From a virus, in IMG/VR virus record IMGVR_UViG_3300043424_000354, positions 1 to 64,000 of that record: DNA of 64,000 nucleotides; one strand, 5' to 3'. Both the position numbers and the translations under genes were made by a program. This document shows positions 48,434 through 59,542 of the stretch, piece after piece. The notes under the pieces were generated by a model. The model searched no databases. It saw nothing but the letters and a program-made list of their open reading frames with translations, and was not told the origin of the DNA. Position 1 is the first letter of the stretch; each line of letters opens with the position of its first letter.

Positions 48434-51400
48434 TTATACCTGCAACGCAATCGCTCTTAGTTCTCTTACACGAGGAACAACAGAACTGTTTGACGAAAGA
48501 GGAACAACCTTTACAGCGAACGTCTTATATCCAGTGAAGTTTGCGCTTCCGACAGCATACTCAAAAACGTCGCTTCCGTTTTTATTCGCAGCAGGAATTG
48601 TATATTCATATTCTACAAATCCTGACTTCGAAGCACTATCAAGTGGCGAATTGGTTAGTTCCAATTGAATCCAGTCAAGATCATCAAAGTTTGAGGCATC
48701 AGTTGCATTCTGGAATTTACCGTAAACTGCAACATCACATTCAGACGGAATCTTGTTGCTCAGATATACCTTCAAATCTTCTGCATCTTGACCATCATCA
48801 AGCACAACTCGGCGAGAGATATACTTCGAAGCAGCAGAACCATTGTTACCATCTTCATTCGTAGTAAGATTGTTTACATCATTCGCAACTGCGATAATTG
48901 AACACTTTCTAGTATCAATAACTGGCGAAACAGTAGATGTTTGCGTTACCATACCTGCTCTTACTGTTAGGGATTTATCTCCACCAAGATCTGCTTGCTC
49001 GTTCGAATAGGAATATACCTGTGCTTCGTACGTCAATTCATGTTCTTGACCAAAGTTGAAACCTTCATGGACCGTTCCACCAGCACCAGCACCTGTTGCA
49101 GTTGGTGCAACTGACCAAGAAACTGTCGCAGGAGTATGATCAATAAACCCGATATTGGTTTCTAGAACGTTCAATTGCTTATTCTCGACTTCAGTGATTT
49201 CAGCGTATGTAGTTCCATTACCGACGATGTCTGTAGCAGTAAATGAACCCTTAGTGATCAACAACTTACCGACATTATAGAGAGTATCGTATTGCTTTAC
49301 GAAACCTGTATTGAGAACAACGGTAACTACAGCGCTGGATCCACCGCCACTAGAGATAGTGAGAGTTGGGTTGCTTGTATATCCTGCTCCTGGATCTGTA
49401 ACGACTACATCAGTAACCAGACCGCTCGCGATTGTTACATTAACTGTAGCATTGGTTGTTGCTCCACCCCCCGAGAGGGTATGTGCAATAGTTCCGTCTG
49501 TATAACCACTTCCTGGGTTTGAGATCGTGAACGTGAAACCGTGAACCGTATCACCTGCCGCAAAATTACCATCGGAGAACGAATCAAATTTCAAATAATC
49601 AACGTTCATGTTGCGCATCACAACTGACCCAACAGTATTAATTTCGAAGTCGGCACGACGAAGAGTAAACTTAATATCTTCTTTCTGCCATGCAGTCCAC
49701 GATCTGTTGTTTGCAGAGGTGAATAGAACGCCGACATGCGGTTGTTCTGAAATTCTGTTCTGTGTTCCCAGTTGGTTTTCGCCAAGTTCCGAAACCCAGA
49801 TATTGTAATCTGGATTGTTACCAGCAGGAAGCAGAACAAAGCAATATTCAGTATTGTTTTGCAGATATACTGGTGAAGGGAAGGTGAAGGTTGTTGCTGT
49901 TGCAGCAGTTTCGCTTACCGACACAGCAGAAGGATTCAATGTAACTTCGCCGAACGGAATTACCTTGTTACCAGGATAACCATTTACAACTTCGCGAATC
50001 TGTAGAGTGATTGGCGCTGTCGATGACTTCGTTCTGAAATAGATGTCAAGATTTGTTACATAGCAACCAAAAGGCATACCTTCAACATAGAAAGTTTGAG
50101 CGATTGGATCTCTACCACGCGCAGGTTGCGCACACGGATTGATCGTGTTACACCCTGCAGGAATTGTTATTGGACTGCTGCTGCCGCCGAATGTGACATC
50201 AAAACCACCCAATTCTAAATCAATTGTTGTCGCTTCCCAACATGTTTCAACTGGTGCGCATGGATCTGGTGTTGGTGTATCCACAACCACGACTTCGCGT
50301 GGAGGATCTACTACAGGATCTTCTGTAATAACTGGGGGATCTTGAACGATTTGCGTTACATTAGTATTGTTGATTACAGTGGTGTTAGTTACTGTGTTGT
50401 CAATGTTAGTAACGTTGTTAACAGTTGTGAACGTATTGTTAACTGTTCTTTCGATTACACCAACTTGCCTATCAGCAATTCTATTTTCAGTTCGTTCAGT
50501 TTCGAATATCGATCTAGAATCTGATGTTGATGACAATTCGACATTAGCAACTCTGGTCGAAACAACGGTATCTTGAACGTTTTGCGAAAGACCGTTTGCT
50601 GACCAAGTCTTAGTCGAAGCAGTGGTAATAAACGCATCGCGATTGAATTGGTCGTCGCAGAGACGGAAATTCTTATCGCCTGTTCTGAACGTTGCTGCTG
50701 GAATTCTAAATTGACCGACGCAAACACCCTGTGCATTAGTGATCAGTGGATCTCCATAATCACCATCAGCATATGTTGAATATCTAGCAGGGTCGTTTGG
50801 TTTCTGGTCTGTCGCTGGGTCAAAGTCTAGTGGACGACAATGTTCAGCAACTGCAACACCATCAAAGAATGGATAAACTCTGGTATTTGGTTTTAGTCTC
50901 TGCGCAATAAACGTAACGATTACAGAGCGCATGAACGGAATGATCGAAGTATTCGTTACTCGAGCGCCAGTTCTTTGTGTTTGTGTTTCAGGCGTAACCG
51001 ATAGCGACACACCCTGACGAGTTTGTCTTTGTTGGATTGTTGTTGTAACAACTTGTGTTTGCTGCTGTAATAGCAGGTCGCCGCTAAGAGTAGTGTTACC
51101 TGCAACAGTTTCTGAAGACTGACCAACTGCAGTTCTTCCAGTTACGACATCCTGCCAGTCACCCCATTGAGTTCCCCATGCATCTGATAGATTTTCCCAA
51201 GCATCATAATTGCCGTCGAAGTTTACGCTAACATCTGGTAGTTGTGCGGTATCCGTCCAGTTATCGACTGGTGGATCTAGTTCCATATTTCCGATGTAAT
51301 TGAATAGTAACTCACCGACGCAATTTCTTGGTTTGGAGGCAAATGCGTTCTTAGTCATCTCTACGTTGGTGTACGGTAGAGTGATCAGATCACCTGTCTT

Positions 51401-54400
51401 ATAGACATTGGTTGAACTATCCGAATCGTAACCAATATCAATATTTTCTAGATAGAAGAATGGACGCATCTCTTTCTTTGCAGCATCAATTGAGATATGA
51501 TAAGCAGAATCAAAGACGTTACCAACGTTGTGACCTGTGAAGGCATCAACGAGAATACCATTCTTGAAGCGATCGAGACCAGAACTGTCAGGGATAGAAA
51601 GATCGCTTGCTGCCTTTTCAAGCAGGGATAGCGAAGTATAATACTCAAGGCGATTGATACGTTGTTCCAGAACGCCGATATCGCGCATTGTGTAACGGCG
51701 ATTGTCGATAGCGCGGAATGTTACGCCGTAATCTGGACGATTAACGGTCTTGGCAACATTCGGTGCAAGCGATGGATATGGAGGAATATTAATGATTGCC
51801 AGCGACATCGCATTTTCTGGTTCTGCTGGTGTCAATGGTGTCAGGGAAGGAGTCCCGTAGATAGAACTGAAGATACCTTCAGAGTCAATTATAAGTCTGT
51901 CGGTTCTTCCAAGATAATATTCCAGATCAGTAATAAACTGTTCAGTTGGAACGGGATTCGTAATACCGACGGATGGTGCTGTGATAGTTGTGCTCTCGGT
52001 TGGATTTGTTGTAGCACTACCAACAGTCGTAGAGTTTGCAGCGGAATCCGAGTAACGAACACGGAAGTCTAGAGTGTCGCGAAGATCAAACGACTCACCA
52101 GTGATAGGTGAAGTATAAACAGGAATATCCTGAGTTTTAATTGTTGCAGCAGTAGCACCAGTATCATCAATTGGATACGAGTCAACTGTAAAGAATGTTC
52201 CATCCGCAGAGGAACCATCGTGCGTGAAGTAGTCTAACTTGATTACAAGTTTCTTGTTTGTAAGAGAAGGACCAGACGCTTTCTTGACGATCTTGGCATT
52301 ACGATATTCGTTATCTCGTTGACCCTTATCAAGAGTAAACGAAGAGGCAACATCATTTGCTGCAGCAACTACTGCCGAATCGGAATCAGTATGCGCGCCA
52401 ATGAAGATATTCTTAATTTGATAAACGTCAGAAAGACCAAGCGAATATGTTCCACCACTTGTTGATGGGTGAGTGTTGGTATTAATGATCACATAACGAT
52501 CTTCACGAAGAACCTTTAGAACAGGTTGAGCATTCGCTGATTGGACGTTCACATATAGTTTAACTTGCTTTGGAGCAGAAGTTACGCCACCAGTAAGATC
52601 AATTGTGATTGACTGTGATGAGTTCTTTGTGAATGTAGCGCCAGTAAGATCAAGCACTGAACCAATCGGTCTCGAAACTGAGTTGATTGTCGCCGCTTCT
52701 TTCATCATCATGGTAAAATTATTTTTGATGATTGTTGCAGTAAACGAATCATAAGGGAATGTTTCGTCGCCGCTCAGAGTAATGGTCACTTGACCGTTTG
52801 CGTTAAGTTCCCCATCGAATTCTTTGGTGTAAATAAACGAGTTATCGTAAACAGAACTCGGAGCAATAGTCTTTGTTGCTCTTGCTGGAAGTCTATATAG
52901 AGATCTGTTGAAACTTGTTTCTTGGAGAACAGCATTACCGCCTGTCAAAACTACGTCAGCATGACCATCAGCAGTTGCATCGTTGTAGTAAATACCACGA
53001 ACGTCTTTGAAATCGCCGCTTGACATTTGAATGTCATAGAGATATAATCTATATTCTGCCGCAGCAGCACCCGCAGTCCCAGACTCATAAACAATTTGTC
53101 TTACGCGAGCAGTACCGACTTCGGATCCTGGAGCAGATGTTGCAGAGAACGTTGTTGCAGTTATTGCTCCTGCTGCTGTTCCACGGAGACTTACACGATC
53201 GCCACCATTAAGGTCCCAGAGACCACAGAATTCGTCAACTAGAATATAGTTACCATACGCAGTGCTGATCGAGGATTCCTGAACGGAAACTGTTGTCAGA
53301 CCCTTTGGAACTACAACATATTCTGTTTGGAAAGTTTCATGTTCGAACCCGCGAACATATGCCTTACCTGCCTCGAGACCAATAGCAAGAAGATCTGCGT
53401 CGCCGCCACGTTCTGGGTCGGTAGAATTTAATTCTTTAAGACCGTTGTTTCCGTCTACGTTCAAGTGCTCTTTGATCAGAACAGGGAATTGTCTGACTGC
53501 ATAGTTGCCGGATTCATCATATGTGCGCCTTGCCATGTTCTTGCCAAGTTCGCCGTAGATGTTTGCGGTATATGTTCTTTGAATTTCACCGTTAACAATA
53601 TCAACAAGTTGGTTGAATGTTGCTGGTAGAGTTTCCCCTGTGTCATACTTGACAAGAGTTGTTGTTACTTTGTATCTGTCTGCGCCAGGAGCAGCATAGT
53701 TAAACGATCCCTGTGCTGGATCAAGTAATGTCTGGTCGTCTTCAGAAGAAACAGTAGTTTCTGATAGTTGAAATCCAACCTTTACAGAAGGAAGGTTTGA
53801 ATACTTGGAGAGAATGATTGTTTGCGCTTCGTGGTTTACGAACTTACCATCAATGTAAACAATACCGTCGTCGACAGTAAGAGCAGAAGCAAGACCCCAG
53901 TAACTGTTTGTTGGTTCTGCCTGATCATACGCAGAATCTACTACGAAAGTGTCACCATTTCGTCCGGAGACTGTAGAAGTAACGGTGAGTGTTTCGCCAC
54001 CAGTAAAGTGGACCGCAGTAGTTTCACCATCCCCGCTGGTGTAGCGAAGATAAAGAGTCTTCATATCTGGCGATTCTGCAGCAGTTCCTGTAGCAGTATC
54101 TAAAATGACAGCAGTGATACCAGAAGTGCCACCAGTTACAGTGTCACCAACATAGTCTGCAAGAGTAGTATTACTTACTGCTGCAGATCCTGCATCAGTA
54201 TCAAGGATTTTAACAAACGCTCTGGCAGAGTCGAGTTTAAACTCACAACCCTGTACTACAGAACCGTTCTTGAAGATATGGTCGCCGAATTTACCGATCT
54301 GAGATTGCAACAGAGTCTGCAGTTGCGTAAGTTCGCGTGCCTGAACAGCATATCCAGGTTTAAACAGGACTCGGTTGAAATTCTTTGCATCATCAAAATC

Positions 54401-54436
54401 ATCATAATATGGTGATACATTTAAATTCAGTGCCAT
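48434..54436 (-). CDS. 2000-residue virion/baseplate protein (DUF4815-type N-terminus)
   Basis: Largest protein of the window. It begins LNVSPYYDDFDDAKNFNRVLFKPGYAVQARELTQLQTLLQ, the conserved opening of large structural proteins in aquatic T4-like phages. The middle (about 1340-1420) is an Asn/Val/Thr-rich, coiled-coil-like stretch (TVNNVTNIDNTVTNTTVINN) and a Pro-rich linker. Then RDPIAQTFYVEGMPFGCYVTNLDIYF opens a beta-sandwich block; a GSGYTxxP-type repeat follows near 1600-1660. It is probably a baseplate-attached fibre or wedge arm; the function is inferred from the family. Confidence 0.85.
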   Translation of the reverse strand: MALNLNVSPYYDDFDDAKNFNRVLFKPGYAVQARELTQLQTLLQSQIGKFGDHIFKNGSVVQGCEFKLDSARAFVKILDTDAGSAAVSNTTLADYVGDTVTGGTSGITAVILDTATGTAAESPDMKTLYLRYTSGDGETTAVHFTGGETLTVTSTVSGRNGDTFVVDSAYDQAEPTNSYWGLASALTVDDGIVYIDGKFVNHEAQTIILSKYSNLPSVKVGFQLSETTVSSEDDQTLLDPAQGSFNYAAPGADRYKVTTTLVKYDTGETLPATFNQLVDIVNGEIQRTYTANIYGELGKNMARRTYDESGNYAVRQFPVLIKEHLNVDGNNGLKELNSTDPERGGDADLLAIGLEAGKAYVRGFEHETFQTEYVVVPKGLTTVSVQESSISTAYGNYILVDEFCGLWDLNGGDRVSLRGTAAGAITATTFSATSAPGSEVGTARVRQIVYESGTAGAAAAEYRLYLYDIQMSSGDFKDVRGIYYNDATADGHADVVLTGGNAVLQETSFNRSLYRLPARATKTIAPSSVYDNSFIYTKEFDGELNANGQVTITLSGDETFPYDSFTATIIKNNFTMMMKEAATINSVSRPIGSVLDLTGATFTKNSSQSITIDLTGGVTSAPKQVKLYVNVQSANAQPVLKVLREDRYVIINTNTHPSTSGGTYSLGLSDVYQIKNIFIGAHTDSDSAVVAAANDVASSFTLDKGQRDNEYRNAKIVKKASGPSLTNKKLVIKLDYFTHDGSSADGTFFTVDSYPIDDTGATAATIKTQDIPVYTSPITGESFDLRDTLDFRVRYSDSAANSTTVGSATTNPTESTTITAPSVGITNPVPTEQFITDLEYYLGRTDRLIIDSEGIFSSIYGTPSLTPLTPAEPENAMSLAIINIPPYPSLAPNVAKTVNRPDYGVTFRAIDNRRYTMRDIGVLEQRINRLEYYTSLSLLEKAASDLSIPDSSGLDRFKNGILVDAFTGHNVGNVFDSAYHISIDAAKKEMRPFFYLENIDIGYDSDSSTNVYKTGDLITLPYTNVEMTKNAFASKPRNCVGELLFNYIGNMELDPPVDNWTDTAQLPDVSVNFDGNYDAWENLSDAWGTQWGDWQDVVTGRTAVGQSSETVAGNTTLSGDLLLQQQTQVVTTTIQQRQTRQGVSLSVTPETQTQRTGARVTNTSIIPFMRSVIVTFIAQRLKPNTRVYPFFDGVAVAEHCRPLDFDPATDQKPNDPARYSTYADGDYGDPLITNAQGVCVGQFRIPAATFRTGDKNFRLCDDQFNRDAFITTASTKTWSANGLSQNVQDTVVSTRVANVELSSTSDSRSIFETERTENRIADRQVGVIERTVNNTFTTVNNVTNIDNTVTNTTVINNTNVTQIVQDPPVITEDPVVDPPREVVVVDTPTPDPCAPVETCWEATTIDLELGGFDVTFGGSSSPITIPAGCNTINPCAQPARGRDPIAQTFYVEGMPFGCYVTNLDIYFRTKSSTAPITLQIREVVNGYPGNKVIPFGEVTLNPSAVSVSETAATATTFTFPSPVYLQNNTEYCFVLLPAGNNPDYNIWVSELGENQLGTQNRISEQPHVGVLFTSANNRSWTAWQKEDIKFTLRRADFEINTVGSVVMRNMNVDYLKFDSFSDGNFAAGDTVHGFTFTISNPGSGYTDGTIAHTLSGGGATTNATVNVTIASGLVTDVVVTDPGAGYTSNPTLTISSGGGSSAVVTVVLNTGFVKQYDTLYNVGKLLITKGSFTATDIVGNGTTYAEITEVENKQLNVLETNIGFIDHTPATVSWSVAPTATGAGAGGTVHEGFNFGQEHELTYEAQVYSYSNEQADLGGDKSLTVRAGMVTQTSTVSPVIDTRKCSIIAVANDVNNLTTNEDGNNGSAASKYISRRVVLDDGQDAEDLKVYLSNKIPSECDVAVYGKFQNATDASNFDDLDWIQLELTNSPLDSASKSGFVEYEYTIPAANKNGSDVFEYAVGSANFTGYKTFAVKVVPLSSNSSVVPRVRELRAIALQV

Positions 54437-54450
54437 ATTTTATTTCTCTC

Positions 54451-56064
54451 TTAAAATTTTAGAATTGCTCTAATTTTCTCTACTTGATCCTGCTGACGAA
54501 CGATAAATTCTCTGTTATCAAGATAGATAATCTCGCCTGTCTTACCATCAACCTCAGGTTCATCAACACTATTTATTGTCAATCCAGTCAATGATTGCGT
54601 AACATTAGTCAATTCGCTTGAAGATGTTATGATTGGAATAATTGGAAGAAGGTAAATACTTTCCACAGTTCCATCTTCATCTAAATCAACTTTCTGAACA
54701 ACAAGAAATCTACCGCCACTATCGGTAGTAATTACGTCGTCCAACTCATAACTCTCAGGATCGTCCACATCGATTACATAACAACAAGTTCCGGTTGAAT
54801 CTTGGAAATTGAGATTACTGTCAAAAATCAAAGGATTTTTAACAACGCCGATTTGCCTAAAATCATTATTTAAAAATAGATCGGCAGAATCGTTTGTTAG
54901 GTTTACAGAGAATCCAAGATTTGTGGCAAATAGTTCTTTTTGTGCGTTCGCGCCATGCCCTGCTTTCGGAGACAACACTGCAAGTAATGAAGCGCCAGTT
55001 CCTTCTACGCCGTCAACAGTAACTTCGGCAAAGGTATAACCTGAACCTTGGTTTGTGATTGTTACTGATAGAATCGCACCGTCATCTGGGTCAATGTCAA
55101 GAATTGCTTCTGCGCCTGAACCATCACCAACGATAGAAACTGATGCATCACCATCAATATAATCGATACCAGAATTGACAATTTCTATGCGGTCAACAGT
55201 TCCTGGAGTTGCTGCATTTTCCACATCTTCTTGCACTGCGCTGGAATCTGGCGCACCAAGATTTACATATGCCTCTGCACCAGAACCGCTTGCGCTGGAG
55301 AACGTGATATATGCAAAACTATATCCTTCCCCAGCAGTTGTTACTGTAACACCAGTAACTTCTCCACCAGAAATAGTAGCGGTAGCAACTGCCCCAGCAC
55401 CATCACCATTAATGATTACTGTTGGTGCTGTTAGATAACCAGATCCGCCTTGTGTGACAATAATGTCGTCGATCTGACCGTTTACATCAAATTCAGGATC
55501 GCCGGAACCTGCGATCTTTCTGACTGGGATATAATCCGTTGTTAGGAACTTGGTTTTATCGGATGCTTCAACCTTGAACATAAACTTCCAGATATATCCA
55601 TCAGCAGTTTCAATTGCTGATGTAGAAGTTCCAGAAGGTTTAGTTGTGCTTTCTGCATCATTGTTGTTAGAGATGCATTTATACACATGATCATCGTCAG
55701 TAAATACGTAGAACAGCGAGTCTTTCAAAGACTGGGCACCACTATATGCAGTATACTGATTTCCATCGGCGTCTAATTCGCCATACTTATCATCGTATTG
55801 ATCATAAACTGTTCCTGACGCCCAATTGATTCTTGGGATCATCAAAACAGCATCACTTGACTGAATTCTTTTTACGAACAGCATGTTTCTGTGGGATGTG
55901 CTGTCATAACGCACGGAATCTACTGGTGTTTCAGGAGATTCCTCGTCATCCCACTCGGTTGTTCTGCCCACGCAGAAATAGAAGAAGTCGTTCTCGTTGT
56001 AAATATCACGATAGAGACTTCTTGCTATTTCTGTGCGACCTGCTGATCGAAGAAGAAGTGCCAT
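54451..56064 (-). CDS. 8: Baseplate wedge gp8
   Basis: 537 residues (T4: 334). It aligns with T4 gp8 at both ends: NENDFFYFCVGRTTEWDDEESPETPVDSVR (T4 FITFGRSEPW), YIWKFMFKV, and the end GEIIYLDNREFIVRQQDQVEKIRAILKF (T4 MIYMENRPPI). Between them, about residues 206-385, is an insert of GSGY-type beta repeats (GGSGYLTAPTV, AGEGYSFAYIT, QGSGYTFAEVT). Binds gp7 and gp6 in the wedge. Confidence 0.88.
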   Translation of the reverse strand: MALLLRSAGRTEIARSLYRDIYNENDFFYFCVGRTTEWDDEESPETPVDSVRYDSTSHRNMLFVKRIQSSDAVLMIPRINWASGTVYDQYDDKYGELDADGNQYTAYSGAQSLKDSLFYVFTDDDHVYKCISNNNDAESTTKPSGTSTSAIETADGYIWKFMFKVEASDKTKFLTTDYIPVRKIAGSGDPEFDVNGQIDDIIVTQGGSGYLTAPTVIINGDGAGAVATATISGGEVTGVTVTTAGEGYSFAYITFSSASGSGAEAYVNLGAPDSSAVQEDVENAATPGTVDRIEIVNSGIDYIDGDASVSIVGDGSGAEAILDIDPDDGAILSVTITNQGSGYTFAEVTVDGVEGTGASLLAVLSPKAGHGANAQKELFATNLGFSVNLTNDSADLFLNNDFRQIGVVKNPLIFDSNLNFQDSTGTCCYVIDVDDPESYELDDVITTDSGGRFLVVQKVDLDEDGTVESIYLLPIIPIITSSSELTNVTQSLTGLTINSVDEPEVDGKTGEIIYLDNREFIVRQQDQVEKIRAILKF

Positions 56065-56070
56065 GTTATA

Positions 56071-56532
56071 TTACGAGATCGTTACCGTCCAAGTGATTGT
56101 CATGCTGTCTGACGCACCCTTGTTAATGACAGCAAATTCAGTGCGGCAAAGCATTGTGCCAGAAGACGAGGCATTGAAGATACCTGCTTCAGTAACAGCA
56201 CCAGTGCCTGTTCCTGCGCCAAAAGTAGCAACATATTCAATAGCATTGTCTGTTACAGTTGTTGATGTCAGGGAAACACGAGCAAGTTGGTGTTGAAGAG
56301 CAGTATCAGATGCCGCTGGGTTTGCTGCGCCACCTGCTTGGTCGCCATCACCGACTGCCATGTGTGACATAGCAGTTTCGGTTGTATCCTTCATGCGCGA
56401 AGCAATATAAGCAAGACCTGTGTCAACAACCAAGTTAGGAACAGTTACTTCTTGAGTAACATTTCCTGCTTCGTCGCGAAGGACGATATTTAGAACGCCC
56501 TTAGTTCCCTTTACGTTTTCGATTAGTTTCAT
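56071..56532 (-). CDS. Small baseplate or fibre protein
   Basis: 153 residues. KLIENVKGTKGVLNIVLRDEAGNV, then NLVVDTGLAYIASRMKDT and AGIFNASSSGTMLCRTEFAVINKGASDSMTITWTVTI, the type of small phage tail protein often found beside wedge genes. Conserved in aquatic T4-like phages to my knowledge; no function known. Confidence 0.65.
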   Translation of the reverse strand: MKLIENVKGTKGVLNIVLRDEAGNVTQEVTVPNLVVDTGLAYIASRMKDTTETAMSHMAVGDGDQAGGAANPAASDTALQHQLARVSLTSTTVTDNAIEYVATFGAGTGTGAVTEAGIFNASSSGTMLCRTEFAVINKGASDSMTITWTVTIS

Positions 56533-56548
56533 TTGATTTACCTTCTTC

Positions 56549-59539
56549 TTAGTTAAAATAAGTTACTTGACCAACATAATCCGAACCAAAATCACCATCA
56601 ACATAGTTTTGAGTATTTACAATACCATCTTCAGTGACTGTTACTGTTTCGAATAGACCTTTAAGTGTATTTATAAGCGATTGTTCAGTCGTAGCGATAG
56701 AATCTATCGTTGCTGCATCATTTGCTATGATCAGTAGTTCCGTTGCCCCTGCATTGTCTGTCTTGACAAGATATGGAATAATCCCAGTTGTATCTGTTGA
56801 AGTAACAGAATCAGTCAAATATTTATACAGGTGACTTGTCGCAGAATCTGCTGCATTCAATTCATCTACATTACCTGCTTCTTCGCCTCCAGGTTTTACC
56901 AATCCAACGGATGTATATTCGTGTGTTATTACGGACTCTGCAAACGTTCTATAATATTCAACTGATCTACCAAAACTTTCGGTCGCAGTAGCAGTATCCG
57001 TTACGCCATTTTTAGCGAATGTCACTGCATTCGTTTCACTTGTATTTGCTACTTCCGCCAGAACTTTAGTGAAGTCATAATTTGCGATATCGGCAGAAAC
57101 ATAATTTTCATCGAAGAAATCATCAGCATATGGGGATTGTAGATAGATTGTTTCTTCTAGAACCTTACCAAAATCAGTAATTGCATTTTCAGCAGTGATT
57201 GTATTTTCGCTGACTTCTCTTACATATTGAACGACTCTCTCAAACACATCAGTTGATATTGTAGTATCATCTTCGTTTTCGTAGATACCAATATCAAAGT
57301 CAAAGGCAGTAGTTTCGCTTGTTGTTACTGAATCCGCCAGAACTTTGTAAACATGACTTCCATGCGCTTCGGAAGCAGTTGCAGTATCCGAAAGAACCTT
57401 GATGAAATCAACAGCATAGTAGAAAGTATCAGCAGAGAGTTCTTCGAGAACAAACTCATAGATATGCAGACGTTCGATTGGTGTTGTAATGTAATCGCTA
57501 ATCTCAACAACTTGCTCAATGACAAGTTCGCCGAAGATCGCAGTACCTGCAGGGTGCGTAGTGTTCTTTACAATGTCAATCCATTTATTGGACGGAACGT
57601 TTGAGCGAACAACATACGAGTAATTTTGATAGTAATAGTTGTCTTGTAGTTTGTTGACGTTTGACAACATACCACGAGAATCTTTAAATCTGCCAGTCTT
57701 GACGTTAATCGCGCCTGTTGTGAATGATATTGTTGCAGTACAACCTAATGTGGATGTGATAGTTGCAGTAAACGATTCGCGTTCGAAATCAAAACCCGTA
57801 TCAAAAATACTAACTGCCGTAGGGCAACCATCCTCGTCTACAGCATCAATTCTAATTGACGCCCTGTTGTCTCTACCAACCAGCGTATATGGGTTTAATC
57901 CTATGTCGCTTTCGTTGTATTTGTTTAAGAAATACCCGAGTAGATTATTATCATATTGAATGGTGTATGAACCGACAGAACCTGTTTCGTCGATCGAGAA
58001 AATATCACCAACATTAAATCCGCATGGTGGTGTTCCATCACAACTTACTACTTCTGCAGTTGAAAGTTGACGAACAACATATCCGTATGTCGTAGTTGTT
58101 CCAGCGTCAGTATCTAAAATTTCAACTGTTGTTCTGACGGCATCAGTTGAGAAAGATACAGCAGGAGCAGAAGTATATCCGGAACCGCCATCTACAATAA
58201 CTACGTGCGAAAGAGTTCCGTCATCAGAAAGGACTGCTCTTGCGGTGGCACCAGTTCCATCAACAGAAGTAAACTCAACAGTAGGAGCAGCATAATAACC
58301 GTTACCTGCATCGGTGAGTGGTTCATACAGACGCTGCGTTCCAGAACCTACGATAGTTAGATCGACTGCAGTTCCTGCTGACGCATTTGTTGCACTGGTT
58401 GCTAATTTTATTGTATTTGAATTTACTACAATCGCGTAATAGACATTATAGTTTGTCAGACCAGTAACAATAGTTCCGCCGTTTTTGTCATAAATGACAA
58501 CGTCACCAGTCGTATAACCATGAGATGAAATGGTTATTGTATTGTTTGTCAGGTTTACTGCAGAAGAACCATTGAATGTTTTATAGTTGTCGCCGACTAT
58601 CGCCACAACTTCCTCGGACGCAGATACTAAAGCATTACCCACTGCACCAGCGCCTGGAACTAGGATTTCTGCAGTCTTTGATAGACTTGTTACCAATTCA
58701 TAAACTGCGGGGAAGATATATGCAAACTTGGTAACATTGGTAACATTGGTTTCTACAATTCTTTGATATAGAACCGAACCAACGTTTTCAAAATATTTTA
58801 TTCTTACAGTTTTACCTTTTAGGTCAAACGGATTAGCAGTAATTCCGCTATCGACTGCAAGTTTTAATGTAACATCTTCAATCCAGATACCATCAGAAGC
58901 GCGAAGGATTTGTTCCGACGGATAGAAAATTTCAGTACTCTCATTGTAAAGAATTCTGAACAGTAATTCTATTGCCTTCTCGGATCCCTTCGCCTCATAA
59001 AATTGCTTGATGAATTTGATCAGACGACGATCGTCGAGTTGTGCTGTTAACGGGAAATTCTGCGCATATTGATTCTTAAACTTGGGAACAAATGTATCCA
59101 AAGTTCTATTGATATCAAAATTCTTCTCATAGTTTAAGAGGAAATTATTTACTTCATTTTCCTGATCAAGGAACTCGTAGTATTTTTCCAAGAACGTAAC
59201 AAAAACTGGATATTCATTACGAACGAAATCAGGAAGTTGGTTTGCAATAAGATGACTTAGTGATTGTTTGAAACCATTATACTCGTCATCAACATATACC
59301 ATATTTGCAGTTGCTGCTGCGCCAGTTCCGCTTCCGCCACTAAAGGTGATTGTTGGTGGTGTAAGATAATCAAAACCAGAAAACGTCACAGTAATCGCAG
59401 TAACTTTACCACCGGAAACTGTTGCAGTAGCAGTTGCATTACCACCAACAGTAACCGTAGGCGCAGAAATATATCCTGAACCACCATCAGTTACTGTTAT
59501 ACTTGCAACCTTTTTATAATATGATGTGGTTTGTGTCAT
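56549..59539 (-). CDS. 7: gp7-like baseplate wedge protein
   Basis: 996 residues. Two GSGY repeats at the N-terminus, then the conserved core with [74 protein letters not shown] (T4 gp7 RFFESRSYDFYSTKGIEASYKFLFKVLYNEEVEI) and [36 protein letters not shown] (T4 RSRSYYVMKIKSNLPSSRWK). From about 690 on it carries repeats of the SE...DFxKVL type instead of T4 regions. Function by analogy with gp7, which joins gp6 and gp8. Confidence 0.78.
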   Translation of the reverse strand: MTQTTSYYKKVASITVTDGGSGYISAPTVTVGGNATATATVSGGKVTAITVTFSGFDYLTPPTITFSGGSGTGAAATANMVYVDDEYNGFKQSLSHLIANQLPDFVRNEYPVFVTFLEKYYEFLDQENEVNNFLLNYEKNFDINRTLDTFVPKFKNQYAQNFPLTAQLDDRRLIKFIKQFYEAKGSEKAIELLFRILYNESTEIFYPSEQILRASDGIWIEDVTLKLAVDSGITANPFDLKGKTVRIKYFENVGSVLYQRIVETNVTNVTKFAYIFPAVYELVTSLSKTAEILVPGAGAVGNALVSASEEVVAIVGDNYKTFNGSSAVNLTNNTITISSHGYTTGDVVIYDKNGGTIVTGLTNYNVYYAIVVNSNTIKLATSATNASAGTAVDLTIVGSGTQRLYEPLTDAGNGYYAAPTVEFTSVDGTGATARAVLSDDGTLSHVVIVDGGSGYTSAPAVSFSTDAVRTTVEILDTDAGTTTTYGYVVRQLSTAEVVSCDGTPPCGFNVGDIFSIDETGSVGSYTIQYDNNLLGYFLNKYNESDIGLNPYTLVGRDNRASIRIDAVDEDGCPTAVSIFDTGFDFERESFTATITSTLGCTATISFTTGAINVKTGRFKDSRGMLSNVNKLQDNYYYQNYSYVVRSNVPSNKWIDIVKNTTHPAGTAIFGELVIEQVVEISDYITTPIERLHIYEFVLEELSADTFYYAVDFIKVLSDTATASEAHGSHVYKVLADSVTTSETTAFDFDIGIYENEDDTTISTDVFERVVQYVREVSENTITAENAITDFGKVLEETIYLQSPYADDFFDENYVSADIANYDFTKVLAEVANTSETNAVTFAKNGVTDTATATESFGRSVEYYRTFAESVITHEYTSVGLVKPGGEEAGNVDELNAADSATSHLYKYLTDSVTSTDTTGIIPYLVKTDNAGATELLIIANDAATIDSIATTEQSLINTLKGLFETVTVTEDGIVNTQNYVDGDFGSDYVGQVTYFN

Positions 59540-59542
59540 CTC

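Noticed and set aside
56668-56675. TATAAATA inside the gp7-like gene
   Set aside because: 136 bases from the next ATG and fully coding; kept out of the promoter list for lack of spacing support.
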